Assembly: GCF_007990635.1 (NCBI RefSeq)
Contig: NZ_AP019846.1
Span: 2,197,074-2,261,073, forward strand
Source of the DNA: Leptotrichia hongkongensis
GTDB lineage: Bacteria; Fusobacteriota; Fusobacteriia; Fusobacteriales; Leptotrichiaceae
Direction of reading: 5' to 3'
Length of the DNA stretch: 64,000 nucleotides
The notes below the pieces were generated by a model. It searched no databases and had not been told where the DNA came from. It saw nothing but the letters and a program-made list of their open reading frames with translations. The translations under genes and the position numbers were made by a program. This document shows positions 35,549-44,945 of this stretch, piece by piece (positions within the stretch are counted from its first letter, which is position 1; every line of letters begins with the position of its first letter).

Positions 35549-36328
35549 ATGAAAATAAAATATACTGTTATAACAGGAGCAAGTTCGGGAATAGGTAGAG
35601 CTGTGGCTCTAAAATTTGCAAAAAGAAATAAAAATCTTATTCTGATTGCACGAAGAAAGAATTTACTAAAAGACTTAAAAAGCGAAATTTTGAAGAAAAA
35701 TCCTAATTTGGACGTTCTTGTAATAGATTTTGACTTAACTGATGTCGGTAAAATCCCTGAACTATATTCAAAATTAAAAAATTATCACATTGAAACTTTA
35801 ATAAACAATGCAGGTTTTGGAATGTATGGAGATGTAAAAGAGCAGTCTTTAAATAAAATTTCAGATATGCTTCATCTCAATGTAGAGGCATTAACTTTGC
35901 TATCTTCTTTATACGTCCAAGATTACCACAACGAAAAAGGCTCCCAATTAATCAATATTTCCTCAGCAGGAGGCTACACAATCGTCCCAAACGCAATTGT
36001 CTACTGTGCCACAAAATTCTACGTAAACGCCTTCACAGAAGGACTTGCACTAGAATTAAAGCAAAATAACGCACAATTAAAAGCAAAAGTCCTAGTACCC
36101 GCTGCAACCAAAACTAACTTTGGAAATGTCGCAACTGGTAAAACTAATTTTGATTATGATAAATCTTATCCAAACTATCATACATCCGAAGAAATGGCAA
36201 ATTTTCTCATTCAACTTTACGAAAGCGACAAAACTGTCGGTTACATCAGCCGTGAAACTTTTGAATTTAACTTATCCGATGGATTTTTTCAAAATGCGTT
36301 TAGCTCTAAAAATAATGTGAAATTTTAA
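35549..36328 (+). CDS. Short-chain dehydrogenase/reductase
   Basis: 259-aa classical SDR. The Rossmann motif is TGASSGIG, followed by NNAGFG, the catalytic Ser in NISSAGGY and the pair YCATKFY (Tyr and Lys). Basic residues after the second strand (ARRKN) suggest NADP(H) preference. An earlier in-frame ATG (35534) overlaps the GGAGG site, so 35549 is used. Substrate is unknown. Divergent MerR control suggests induction by a reactive carbonyl or similar stress. Confidence 0.9.
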   Translation: MKIKYTVITGASSGIGRAVALKFAKRNKNLILIARRKNLLKDLKSEILKKNPNLDVLVIDFDLTDVGKIPELYSKLKNYHIETLINNAGFGMYGDVKEQSLNKISDMLHLNVEALTLLSSLYVQDYHNEKGSQLINISSAGGYTIVPNAIVYCATKFYVNAFTEGLALELKQNNAQLKAKVLVPAATKTNFGNVATGKTNFDYDKSYPNYHTSEEMANFLIQLYESDKTVGYISRETFEFNLSDGFFQNAFSSKNNVKF

Positions 36329-36402
36329 ATATTAGTTTTTATTATTGATTTTCCTAAAAAAATATTATAAAATATACAAAAATTATTATTTAGGAGTGAT
36401 TT

Positions 36403-36817
36403 ATGAAAAAAATTATATTTGCATTGTTTTTACTGACTTTTAGTTTAAGTTTTTCTAATTCTGATATTGACATAATATCTAAAGAACTTTGGAGATGTAC
36501 TCATTCCATCGATAAAACCTTTAAAGGACTTACTTATGTAAAATTTTTAAATGAAGATGGTAAACCTTCTATTTCAATTAGTATATTAGACAATCGTGCA
36601 GCACTAAAAACAGGAAAAGTTACCCTTGAACTTTCACAATTAGATTATGAAGTAAAAGAAGTATTGTTAATTCCATTTATTTTATAAATTTGAATGAAAA
36701 AACAAATGTTTTTCTAATTATAAATTATCTTATTCATTTGATAAAAAGAATAGACCTAAAATGGATTTATATCGTATTTCAGATAACAAAAAACTTTGTA
36801 ACCTTATAACAAATTAA
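36403..36817 (+). pseudogene. Small exported protein, intact for 94 codons, probably frameshifted at the 3' end
   Basis: ATG at 36403 with AGGAG upstream opens a 94-codon frame (to 36687) with signal peptide MKKIIFALFLLTFSLSFS. The frame ends abruptly at PFIL. Downstream, other frames read as protein: SNYKLSYSFDKKNRPKMDL followed by YRISDNKKLCNLITN and a stop at 36815-36817. This suggests small indels in AT-rich runs have split a gene of about 135 codons. The alternative is a genuine 94-aa protein. The family is unknown. Confidence 0.5.
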
Positions 36818-36852
36818 ATTATCACAAATACAAAAGATAATTAATAATTTTT

Positions 36853-36892
36853 AAGCAATGATTTCTTAGTGATTTTCGTTGCTTGATTTTTA
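36853..36892 (+). terminator. Terminator after the small exported protein
   Basis: AAGCAA and TTGCTT arms around an AT-rich loop, followed by GATTTTTA. Modest stem. Confidence 0.5.
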
Positions 36893-36908
36893 TGTATAAA
36901 ATAATAAT

Positions 36909-38192
36909 TTATAAATATTTTAAAATTGTTAATATTAAAGATAGACATCTTTTATAAAAATATTCATAGTGTCTATCGTCTAAAATATTTATTTTATTTT
37001 TTTCATGATGTCTTATTCTATATTCATTACCAATTTTTGTCAAAGTTTTAAATTCTTCATTAAACATAATTTCAATTTCGGAATTGCCACAGCTTATTTG
37101 TTTAATAATTTGATTAGCTGAGTCTTTTTTATCTTTTGGATAATAGTAACTTTTAATTCTTTCAAAAGCATCCCAAATTTTTTCTACAGCAATTGAAAAT
37201 TCTTTTTTTTCATAATATTTAGAAGCTGACATCAATAATTCTTCAATTCCTATTTCTTTTATTGGAATATTTGAATCTATTTCTAGATGTATGTTTAAGA
37301 TTAAATCTAATTTTTTATTATTAAATTTTATCATAATATTATTCAATTCAAAAATTGATACTACTTTTGTTTTAAATTCTTCAACTTTATTTTCTTCAAT
37401 ATGCCTTAAAAAAATTTCAATTGTATCTAGTATAAAATAAGGAGATGTATTTTTGATAAATTTTTCAAAATTTTTAGAATTTATCCATTTTCCATTTTCA
37501 TAATTTCCTGGAATGTAAAATAGTTTTATATCTTCCCAAAATTGACTGCTAATTTTTATTCGAGATTGAAAACCAGTTTCATCCATTACATATTGATATT
37601 CATTGTAAAATTCTAAAAGTTGATATATTTGATATCTAATTTTTTTAGAAAACACTACTTTTATTTCTTTATTTTTTATTGCTTCAATATTACGTTGAGA
37701 AAAAGGTATAAATAATTCTCCTTCTTTTTCATATTTTTTCCAACGATATACATCTCTTCCTGATATTTTTTTATAGACATATAACTCATACCCATCTTCT
37801 TTAATTAATTTATTGGTTTCATCAAAAAAAATACGCCAATTCCTTTTTTCGTTTCTAACTTCTGGATTAAATATTTCACAAATAAAAGCCAAAAATATTT
37901 CATCTGTTCCACTTAGTAGTTCAAATCTATCATCAGTAAAAATCCAGTTATATGGATAATCTTGATTATTTATAGTGTGTTGCCAAATATCTTCTTCTGC
38001 ATTAATAAATCTTGAATCATAACTTTTTATTTGTTTTAATTTATATAACCTATTTAAAAATTCAATTTCTTCTAATCTTCCATAATATGGATAAAATTCT
38101 GTTATAGTTTCGCAAAATGCATCTACATATTCTATACCGTTCGTTAAAATATCAAAAATATCTCGTTTAGTAATTTCTGTAATATTTCTCAT
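36909..38192 (-). CDS. AbiJ-like protein with C-terminal HEPN-type domain
   Basis: 427 aa. The N-terminal part (about 1-140) has the pattern EFYPYYGRLEEIEFLNRLY, SYDSRFINAEEDIWQHTINN and WIFTDDRFELL, which I associate with AbiJ N-terminal domains of abortive-infection proteins. The C-terminal about 110 residues (EELLMSASKYYEKKEFSIAV onward) are helical and end with EYRIRHHEKNKI, a candidate for the R-x(n)-H motif of HEPN ribonucleases (Arg392/His396), although the Arg-His spacing is short. It lies 26 bases after the reverse transcriptase gene on the same strand. An RNase effector triggered by phage is a plausible role, not shown. Confidence 0.65.
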   Translation of the reverse strand: MRNITEITKRDIFDILTNGIEYVDAFCETITEFYPYYGRLEEIEFLNRLYKLKQIKSYDSRFINAEEDIWQHTINNQDYPYNWIFTDDRFELLSGTDEIFLAFICEIFNPEVRNEKRNWRIFFDETNKLIKEDGYELYVYKKISGRDVYRWKKYEKEGELFIPFSQRNIEAIKNKEIKVVFSKKIRYQIYQLLEFYNEYQYVMDETGFQSRIKISSQFWEDIKLFYIPGNYENGKWINSKNFEKFIKNTSPYFILDTIEIFLRHIEENKVEEFKTKVVSIFELNNIMIKFNNKKLDLILNIHLEIDSNIPIKEIGIEELLMSASKYYEKKEFSIAVEKIWDAFERIKSYYYPKDKKDSANQIIKQISCGNSEIEIMFNEEFKTLTKIGNEYRIRHHEKNKINILDDRHYEYFYKRCLSLILTILKYL

Positions 38193-38218
38193 CTCATCAA
38201 CCTTTATTTTATTTGTTT

Positions 38219-39781
38219 TTAATGATAATTAAAAATTGAAGTTTCTTCTATTGATATGATTTCAGGTAATTTTTCAATTTCTTCTTCATCTATTATCAAT
38301 TTTTCATCAACCTTTATTTTTCTTAAACTTATCCATGTTGTATCAAATAACTCTGTACTATTATTATAAATTTTTTGACATAAATGTGTATTGTACACTC
38401 TGTTTCTATCTAACTTTATTGTTAATCTTTGTAGCCATATATTTATATAATCTGTATTGGGTATCTTATTTATTTTATCTATTAATTTATCAATATAATT
38501 AAAAATTTTATCATTATTATTTTCTTCTTTTAAAAAGAATAATAATTTACTTAAAATAACAACTCCCACTCCAATAGTATTTGGATTTTTAACTATTATC
38601 TCAATCAAAATACTTACAATTTGTTCTAAATCAGTTGGTTTTCTATTTAATTTTTCAATTCTCATAACATACAAATCTTTTAATGCTACGTTTATTCTGC
38701 TAGAATTTTTATATTTTTTACTAAATATTAGAATTTCTAATAAATGTTTTTGTATAGAATAATTATATTTAAAATATAAACTATATTCAGTATCTAAATC
38801 AAATGAAAATAAAATTGCCTTTAATTTTTCATATTCTAACTTTCCTGGTTTTATCCCATCTAAAATTATGTCAGTTGTAAGTAAAGTTTTATTTGTATTT
38901 AACTTAAAATTTAATTCTAACAAAACTTCTGATAAACATTTTGATATTATCTTTATTTCATTTGAAGAATTTGAAAAAATTCTATAATCATCTCTATAAC
39001 GTAATATTCTATAGTTCTCTATTTTTTTATTTTCTAATTTTTCTTTTAATAATTTATCAGAATAAGATAAAACTATTTCAGCTAAAAAGTCAGTTAACAA
39101 ACTTCCTTGTGGTATTCCATTTGTTTGACCAGAAGACATATCTTGAATTAATCCATCTATTATATTTCCTAATAAATTTTTATCTCCTCGGTTTGATTTA
39201 GCTACACTTTTTTCATGAATTGCCCATGAAATAGTATGTGTATATATAGAACCATAACAATTTAAAATATCTAAATGCAAGCAATATTCGTAATCTAAAG
39301 CTAATTTTATTGTTTCTTGCTCAACTTCTTCCCACCAATTTAATATAGTTTCTTCTTTATCATTCTTTTGAGTTAAAGATTTTTTAGGTATACTAATACA
39401 CTTTATTTTCTCATATTGTCGACTTTTTAAAATATTTTTTAATTCGTTCCAATTATTTTCTTCTGTTATTACTGTAATTAAATAATAGTACAGCAATGGA
39501 TGAATTAACTGATATGGTCTCCAATCAAGTTCTCCATCTTTATTAGCAAAAATTTTATAATTTGGTTCTACATCTCTTAATATCCTTGAATTTTTAATAT
39601 CTGAAAAGTTTTTAGTTCCTGTATAAGAATAATCTTCTAATCTTTTGTCAACATCTTTTAACATATTATCAAAATTAAAATATTTAGGTAAATCTAAATT
39701 ACAATAATTTTTACCTTCTAAAAAAAATTCTTTTGCTTCTTTCTCATCCATATCGGTTAATAATTTTATGTTCTCTTTCAT
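38219..39781 (-). CDS. Reverse transcriptase, likely defence-associated (DRT/Abi type)
   Basis: 520 aa. Polymerase motifs are visible in order: motif A LHLDILNCYGSIYTH (Asp171), motif B GIPQGSLLTDFLAE (about 222-235), and motif C RYRDDYRIF (Asp264-Asp265). An N-terminal region has DWRPYQLIHPLLYYYL. About 190 residues of helical, non-RT sequence follow. There is no maturase or endonuclease domain and no group II intron structure around it, and no retron-like ncRNA was found upstream. The ATG overlaps the MATE stop (ATGA) behind GAAGGAGCG. The subclass is not assigned. Confidence 0.82.
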   Translation of the reverse strand: MKENIKLLTDMDEKEAKEFFLEGKNYCNLDLPKYFNFDNMLKDVDKRLEDYSYTGTKNFSDIKNSRILRDVEPNYKIFANKDGELDWRPYQLIHPLLYYYLITVITEENNWNELKNILKSRQYEKIKCISIPKKSLTQKNDKEETILNWWEEVEQETIKLALDYEYCLHLDILNCYGSIYTHTISWAIHEKSVAKSNRGDKNLLGNIIDGLIQDMSSGQTNGIPQGSLLTDFLAEIVLSYSDKLLKEKLENKKIENYRILRYRDDYRIFSNSSNEIKIISKCLSEVLLELNFKLNTNKTLLTTDIILDGIKPGKLEYEKLKAILFSFDLDTEYSLYFKYNYSIQKHLLEILIFSKKYKNSSRINVALKDLYVMRIEKLNRKPTDLEQIVSILIEIIVKNPNTIGVGVVILSKLLFFLKEENNNDKIFNYIDKLIDKINKIPNTDYINIWLQRLTIKLDRNRVYNTHLCQKIYNNSTELFDTTWISLRKIKVDEKLIIDEEEIEKLPEIISIEETSIFNYH

Positions 39782-41145
39782 TCTTTTCGCTCCTTCACTT
39801 TTTTACTATTTTTAATATACCCATTCCCATAAAACGCAATTCCCAACTGCCCCACCATCACAATCCAAATCAGTGGCTCGCAAATCATTACTCCCAAATA
39901 TCCCAATTTTGGCACGATAAAAATTACGAAGATTATTTTTCCAAAAAATTCGATTATGCTCGAAACGAGGGGGATTAATTTTTCGCCAAGAGCCTGTAAA
40001 GCGTATCGCAAGTTAAAGAGGATTCCTAGTATTGTGAAAAACGGGGAGGCAATTTTTAGGTAGGTTGAGCCGTTGTGGAGGACGATTTCAGATTCGGAGC
40101 CTGACATCAGGTGAATCATGTTTTTGGAAAATAAATATACAAAAATTGTGATTCCGATTGCAAAAATTATGTCCATCATATTAGCGTAAAATACGCCTTT
40201 TCGGATTCTATCTACTTTATTTGCACCTTTATTTTGGGAAACGAAAGTTGCAAGTGCGAGTGCTATTGTAGTTAGCGGAATGTTGCAAAATCCCATAAGT
40301 TTTCTTGCCGAAGTATGTCCAGCGATAATCAAATATCCAAACCCATTTATCGCATACTGTAAAATAAGCGTTCCCATAAGTACAATCGCAATCATAAATC
40401 CCATAGAAAGTCCCTGTCCAAGCAGTTCCTTGTACAATTTTTTATCAAATCTGAAATGTTTTTTTCTAGGTATTAAAATTGGTTCTTTTACGTAAATGTA
40501 GATAATACTTAAGATAACTGAAATTGCCTGTGCAATAACTGTTGCAACCGCAGCTCCTCCAATTCCCATTTTAAGGGAAGTTATGAAATAAATATCAAGG
40601 AAAATATTTAAAATTGAAGCAATTACCAAAAATACGAGCGACATAAAGCTGTTTCCAATTGCACGTAAAAGTCCTGACGATAAATTGTAGGAAAAAGTTA
40701 CACCAATAAACATTGTTATTATGTTTATATATTCAAATGCTTCTTTTATAATATTTTCAGGCGTATGCAAGATTTTTAACAGCGGCATAAGAATAAACCG
40801 TGATAAAATCATTATTCCCACAGTAATCCAAATTCCAATAACAATCGAGCCAGCCACAGACTTTTTCAAAAGATTCTTATTATTCGCCCCATAATTTCTA
40901 GCTGTAACCATACTAAGCCCATTTCCAATTCCTAATGCAAATCCAAAGATCAGCTCAAAAATAGCCGCCGAAGCTCCAATAGCCGCAAGCGAATTATCTC
41001 CCAAAGTATGCCCCACAATAGCAATATCCGCCATATTGTAAAGCTGCTGAAAAATATTCGACACAAGTATCGGTATCGAAAAAATCAGAAGCGACTTCAA
41101 AATACTATCATTTATCAAATCAACAGAAAAATTAAATTTTTTCAT
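39778..41145 (-). CDS. MATE-family multidrug/cation efflux protein
   Basis: 455 aa with about twelve membrane helices in two halves. It opens with ILKSLLIFSIPILVSNIFQQLYN, typical of the DinF/NorM branch, and has DIAIVGHTLGDNSLAAIGAS. Drug or toxic-cation export coupled to Na+ or H+ is the family function. A TTG at 41172 opens the frame, but AAAGGAC sits before the ATG at 41145, which I use. Its stop codon overlaps the start of the reverse transcriptase, which is unexpected for a housekeeping pump. Confidence 0.88.
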   Translation of the reverse strand: MKKFNFSVDLINDSILKSLLIFSIPILVSNIFQQLYNMADIAIVGHTLGDNSLAAIGASAAIFELIFGFALGIGNGLSMVTARNYGANNKNLLKKSVAGSIVIGIWITVGIMILSRFILMPLLKILHTPENIIKEAFEYINIITMFIGVTFSYNLSSGLLRAIGNSFMSLVFLVIASILNIFLDIYFITSLKMGIGGAAVATVIAQAISVILSIIYIYVKEPILIPRKKHFRFDKKLYKELLGQGLSMGFMIAIVLMGTLILQYAINGFGYLIIAGHTSARKLMGFCNIPLTTIALALATFVSQNKGANKVDRIRKGVFYANMMDIIFAIGITIFVYLFSKNMIHLMSGSESEIVLHNGSTYLKIASPFFTILGILFNLRYALQALGEKLIPLVSSIIEFFGKIIFVIFIVPKLGYLGVMICEPLIWIVMVGQLGIAFYGNGYIKNSKKVKERKE

Positions 41146-41229
41146 TTTTTGTCCTTTCTTTTTGTTTTTCAAATCGTAAGTTTTTTATTCTTATTTTAAA
41201 AATAGTTTTTTGTAAAAAATATAATTTTT

Positions 41230-42468
41230 CTATTTTTCCAAAAATTCCTTCATATCCGCAAACATTGGTATTTCCAGTTCAACTTCCTTTTTGCTTGCAG
41301 GATGTGTAAATTTTACCTTATAAGCGTGCAAAAATTGTCTATTTATTCCAAGTTCTTTATTTAAGCCATTTCCGTAAAGTTCGTCTCCTATGATTGTGTG
41401 TCCGATGGATTTTAGGTGAACTCGAATTTGATGAGTCCGCCCAGTAAACAGTTCACATTCTACTAATGTCACATTTTTTTCAGGATAAGTTTTCAAGACT
41501 TTTACAGCTGTTTTTGCGTATTGCCCCCGCTCATCAATTATCCTTTCCAAATTATCTCCATCCCGAAAAATCCGTCTTTCAATAACTATTTTATTTATTC
41601 CATTTTTTTCCAAAATTTCATTATTAAAATCATTTTTATTTTTCAAATTTAAATTATCTTTTGCATTTTTGCTGTTAAAATCTATATTTTCATTTATTGT
41701 AAAATTTATATTTTCAAAATTACTTTTACTTTTCAGATTTAAATTATTATTTTCTTTTTTACTGTTAAAATCTGTATTTTCTTCAATTTTATTATCTTTA
41801 TTTTCAAAAGTTAAATTGTTTTCTATTTTTTTCATTTCATCGTATTTTTTCATTTCTCCAAAATTAACTTTTTCAATTTCAGGTTTCAAATTTTCCTTTT
41901 CCAAATCCTGAATCTTATGTTTTTCCCCATCTTTTGCAAGTTCTTCATTGATTCTGGCAATTTCCTTATCATCAATAATTCCATTCACAATCGCCAGATA
42001 TTTTTTCTCAAAAATCGAAAAATTTTGTAAAAATGCCTGTGCAAAACTGTTTTTGGCAATAATAATCAGCCCAGATGTATTCATATCAAGCCTGTTGTAA
42101 AATCGTGGCACTCGAACTTCACCATATTTTTCCAAAAAATGATTTACAATTCCGTTTGCAAGTGTAAAATCAGCTTTTTTCTGTGTCGGATGTGTCAGCA
42201 AAAATGGCTCTTTATTCACAACCAAAATATCCTCATCTTCAAAAATAATATCAAGTGGCAGTTTAATCGGCTTAATATCCGTCCCCTTTTTCTTCTCTAC
42301 AACTCTCAAATTCCCATGTGACGGCAATTTCTTAGTTAATCTTACCTGCTTTCCATTCAAAAAAACTTCCACATTTCTCAAACTTCTCCCCGAATAATTC
42401 TGCACTTCCCGTAAATACTGCGAGATTTTCATCCTCTGATGTTCCTTTTCGATTCTAAATTTTTTCAT
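41230..42468 (-). CDS. RluA-family 23S rRNA pseudouridine synthase with large Asn/Lys-rich insert
   Basis: 412 aa, about 110 longer than usual. An N-terminal S4-like RNA-binding segment (about 12-60) is followed by the synthase fold, with catalytic Asp128 in RFYNRLDMNTSGL. Residues about 172-292 are a low-complexity insert rich in Asn, Lys and Glu. It contains two 22-residue repeats (230-251 and 260-281, both with DFNSK...NLNLK). The fold then resumes with GRTHQIRVHLKSIGHTIIGDELYG. The insert probably forms a disordered surface loop. The exact uridine target cannot be told. Confidence 0.88.
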   Translation of the reverse strand: MKKFRIEKEHQRMKISQYLREVQNYSGRSLRNVEVFLNGKQVRLTKKLPSHGNLRVVEKKKGTDIKPIKLPLDIIFEDEDILVVNKEPFLLTHPTQKKADFTLANGIVNHFLEKYGEVRVPRFYNRLDMNTSGLIIIAKNSFAQAFLQNFSIFEKKYLAIVNGIIDDKEIARINEELAKDGEKHKIQDLEKENLKPEIEKVNFGEMKKYDEMKKIENNLTFENKDNKIEENTDFNSKKENNNLNLKSKSNFENINFTINENIDFNSKNAKDNLNLKNKNDFNNEILEKNGINKIVIERRIFRDGDNLERIIDERGQYAKTAVKVLKTYPEKNVTLVECELFTGRTHQIRVHLKSIGHTIIGDELYGNGLNKELGINRQFLHAYKVKFTHPASKKEVELEIPMFADMKEFLEK

Positions 42469-42615
42469 TATCTATACACATCCTTTTTACAAATTTATTT
42501 TTTTAATAAACTTTAAAATATTTAATTCTTACTCTAATCATCTCAATAAACCATTTTTTAAACTTATATTTTAAATTTGTTGTATTTTATTATACAAGCT
42601 ATCATTTTAGTAAAC

Positions 42616-42739
42616 CGACGGAGCTTTTATTTGTTCGACTACGACTGTTTGACGACTGGAAGGAGGAGTTTCGGAGTTGAGCAAATAAAAGTCGGAGTCT
42701 AGCCATAGGTACAGGATTTGCGGCAATGAGCAATCCTGT
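42616..42739. repeat. Inverted-repeat element with end hairpin
   Basis: A 17-bp inverted pair (42624-42640, CTTTTATTTGTTCGACT; 42675-42691) encloses a GC-richer GACTGGAAGGAGG segment. A second hairpin at 42711-42739 has stem ACAGGATT/AATCCTGT and loop TGCGGCAATGAGC, followed by an A run. The composition stands out from its AT-rich surroundings. No gene is present in 42469-42813. A reverse-orientation 15-base match occurs near 23933-23947. Confidence 0.65.
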
Positions 42740-42813
42740 AAAAAAAAAGAAAAACACATTAATTATAGAAAAAATATTTATTAATAAAAATAAGTTGCTA
42801 AATAAATCTATTA

Positions 42814-43473
42814 CTAAATATTTTTATTATTATTTTTCAAAATAATTATCAGTTTCCCATTTTCAAATTCCACACTTGCCTCATCTCCGCAGATTACATT
42901 GCTCACAAGTCTGGAGCTTTCCCTTTTCACATCAATTTTATCTGTTTCAAATTTAAAGCCCTTCAAGGTTAATTTTTCAACTTTTTCACTAATTGGAATG
43001 ATTGAAAATTCATATTCCTTTTTATTTTTTAGGACAAAAGACTTTTCTACATAAAAAATTTCTTCATTTTCCTGCAAAAAAACGAGATTTTTATATTTTT
43101 CCATTATGAATAGGTTGCTCAAAGTCATGTCAATTCTTTTCCCAAGCCCACCAACAACAAATATTTTCTCAACAGAATTCTTATTTTCCGAAATTTTATT
43201 AATTTCTTCCAAAATCAATTCAAAATCCGTAAAATCCTTATCTTTTGGGAACTTTTTTATCAAAACATTCTTTTTTTCATAATATTCTAAAACTCCTTTT
43301 TCAATTGAATCCAAATCCCCAACAATCATTTCTGGCATTTTCCCATATTTAAACGCAAAATTTGCTCCACCATCCGCACAAAAACAAAATGTATTTTCCA
43401 AAACAAGTTTATCCATAAATTCCTGCGAATATTTATACTCTCCATTCAAAAAAATCACATATTTTTTCTCCAT
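42814..43473 (-). CDS. thiN: Thiamine pyrophosphokinase
   Basis: Transfers pyrophosphate from ATP to thiamine. 219 aa, typical. Catalytic region: FCADGGANFAFKYGKMPEMI, VGDLDSIEK and FPKDKDFTDFELIL. VVGGLGKRIDMTLSN binds thiamine and nucleotide. AAAGGAGAAAA precedes the ATG. It lies alone between the repeat element and the two-component genes; no TPP riboswitch is seen. Confidence 0.93.
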   Translation of the reverse strand: MEKKYVIFLNGEYKYSQEFMDKLVLENTFCFCADGGANFAFKYGKMPEMIVGDLDSIEKGVLEYYEKKNVLIKKFPKDKDFTDFELILEEINKISENKNSVEKIFVVGGLGKRIDMTLSNLFIMEKYKNLVFLQENEEIFYVEKSFVLKNKKEYEFSIIPISEKVEKLTLKGFKFETDKIDVKRESSRLVSNVICGDEASVEFENGKLIIILKNNNKNI

Positions 43474-43555
43474 TTTTCTCCTTTCAGATAAAAAAATTTA
43501 ATATATTTATTATACTGTTTTATATGGCTATTTACAAGATTACAAAAAAATCCCT

Positions 43556-44944
43556 TTAAATTTTAGGAATCTTCAAAATAACCTTAAATCCTTCATATTC
43601 ACTATGTTTCATCATAATTTTACCATTATGGACATCAATAATTTGCTTTACGATAAGAAGTCCTAAACCGTGCCGCTGCTCTGTCGTATTTTTATCACAA
43701 ACCATATAATGTGGGGCATTATTAAGTTTTTCTAGCTCTTTGTCAGAAACTCCTGTTCCATTATCTTCAACGCAAATTATGCAATTTTTTTCATCTTCTT
43801 TTACCGAGATATAAATTTTACATCCATTTTCATTGTGATTGATGCTATTTTGAATTAAGTTCGCCAGAGCTCGTTTTATCAAATTACTGTCGATATTGGC
43901 AAAGCAAGATACAAGTTCATTTTTCGTTTTCCACTCTATCGGAAATTTTTCATCAATATCCATATTCAAAAAATCAACGACAACTTGCCTAACGACTGCT
44001 ACTACATTTTCTTTTTTCTGCTCAAAAGGCTGCATATTATATTCTAACTTTGAAGCAAGATTCAAATCATTTATTAAATTTTTTATACGCTCACTTTGTT
44101 TCAAAATGACAGAAAGCTTTTTATCCGTTTCATCTGATAAATTTAAAGATGTTTTCAATTGGCTTGTATAGCCCATTATCATTGATAGTGGAGTACGAAT
44201 ATCGTGGGAAACTCCTGCAATCCAGTTGGCTCGTGCCGTGTCTTTATTTCGCAATTGTTCCCTTTGATTTTGCAAAATTTCAGAAGTTTTATTTATACTT
44301 TTTGCAAGTTCTGACAAAACACCTTTTTCTTTAACATGTACAGGCGTATCTTTAGGCAAATTTTGTATGCCTTTTATTATTGGATTTACAGAACTTAAAA
44401 GTTTAGAGTTAGAAATAATGTATATTAAAAATATGAAAATTATGTTTAAACAAAAAAGCATAAGTAAAAACTTTGGAATATTTTTGATAAGTCCGTATTT
44501 CCAGTTGACTACTGGGTATTTCCAATAACTATTTTTAGGATAGCCTAGCACAAGTAAATTACTTTCAACTTTAGAAGTGAAAACAGGATAATTTTTTATA
44601 TAGGCATGTGAAAATATGGCAATATCAGATATTGAGTATTCTTTTGGAATATCATTAGGTAAATTGTCTGTTTGCCATATAACTTTTTTTGAATCGTTGT
44701 CAATCAAGATTGCCCATATATTTTGTTTTTTTAAGTCAGCAGTCATTTCGTCAGACAAAGTGTATTTACCATTTTCAAATTTTAACATACTTGCTACTTT
44801 AAAAGTAAAGTTCATGGGAGGATTCTTTGAAACATATTTAACAATCCATAATCCGTATAGAAAAATATTTAATAATAGAAGAAGGACAAAACTTAATATT
44901 AAGGTTATTATAAAACGACGTATTAGTTTTAGTATGCTTTTCAT
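43556..44944 (-). CDS. Sensor histidine kinase, VanS/OmpR-partner type
   Basis: 462 aa. Two membrane helices (about 12-30 and 155-178) flank an extracytoplasmic sensor domain of about 120 residues. A HAMP-like linker follows, then phospho-acceptor His in AGVSHDIRTPLSMIMGY, the N box NLIQNSINHNENG and the G boxes VEDNGTGVSD and RHGLGLLIVKQI. A TTG opens the frame at 44962 but lies before GGAGGG; the ATG at 44944 is used. It follows the response regulator gene by one base. The signal is unknown. Confidence 0.93.
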   Translation of the reverse strand: MKSILKLIRRFIITLILSFVLLLLLNIFLYGLWIVKYVSKNPPMNFTFKVASMLKFENGKYTLSDEMTADLKKQNIWAILIDNDSKKVIWQTDNLPNDIPKEYSISDIAIFSHAYIKNYPVFTSKVESNLLVLGYPKNSYWKYPVVNWKYGLIKNIPKFLLMLFCLNIIFIFLIYIISNSKLLSSVNPIIKGIQNLPKDTPVHVKEKGVLSELAKSINKTSEILQNQREQLRNKDTARANWIAGVSHDIRTPLSMIMGYTSQLKTSLNLSDETDKKLSVILKQSERIKNLINDLNLASKLEYNMQPFEQKKENVVAVVRQVVVDFLNMDIDEKFPIEWKTKNELVSCFANIDSNLIKRALANLIQNSINHNENGCKIYISVKEDEKNCIICVEDNGTGVSDKELEKLNNAPHYMVCDKNTTEQRHGLGLLIVKQIIDVHNGKIMMKHSEYEGFKVILKIPKI

Positions 44945-44945
44945 A

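Noticed and set aside
38219..39781. Group II intron-encoded or retron reverse transcriptase
   Set aside because: No maturase or HNH domain, no intron boundaries, and no msr/msd-like RNA gap upstream because the start overlaps the MATE stop.
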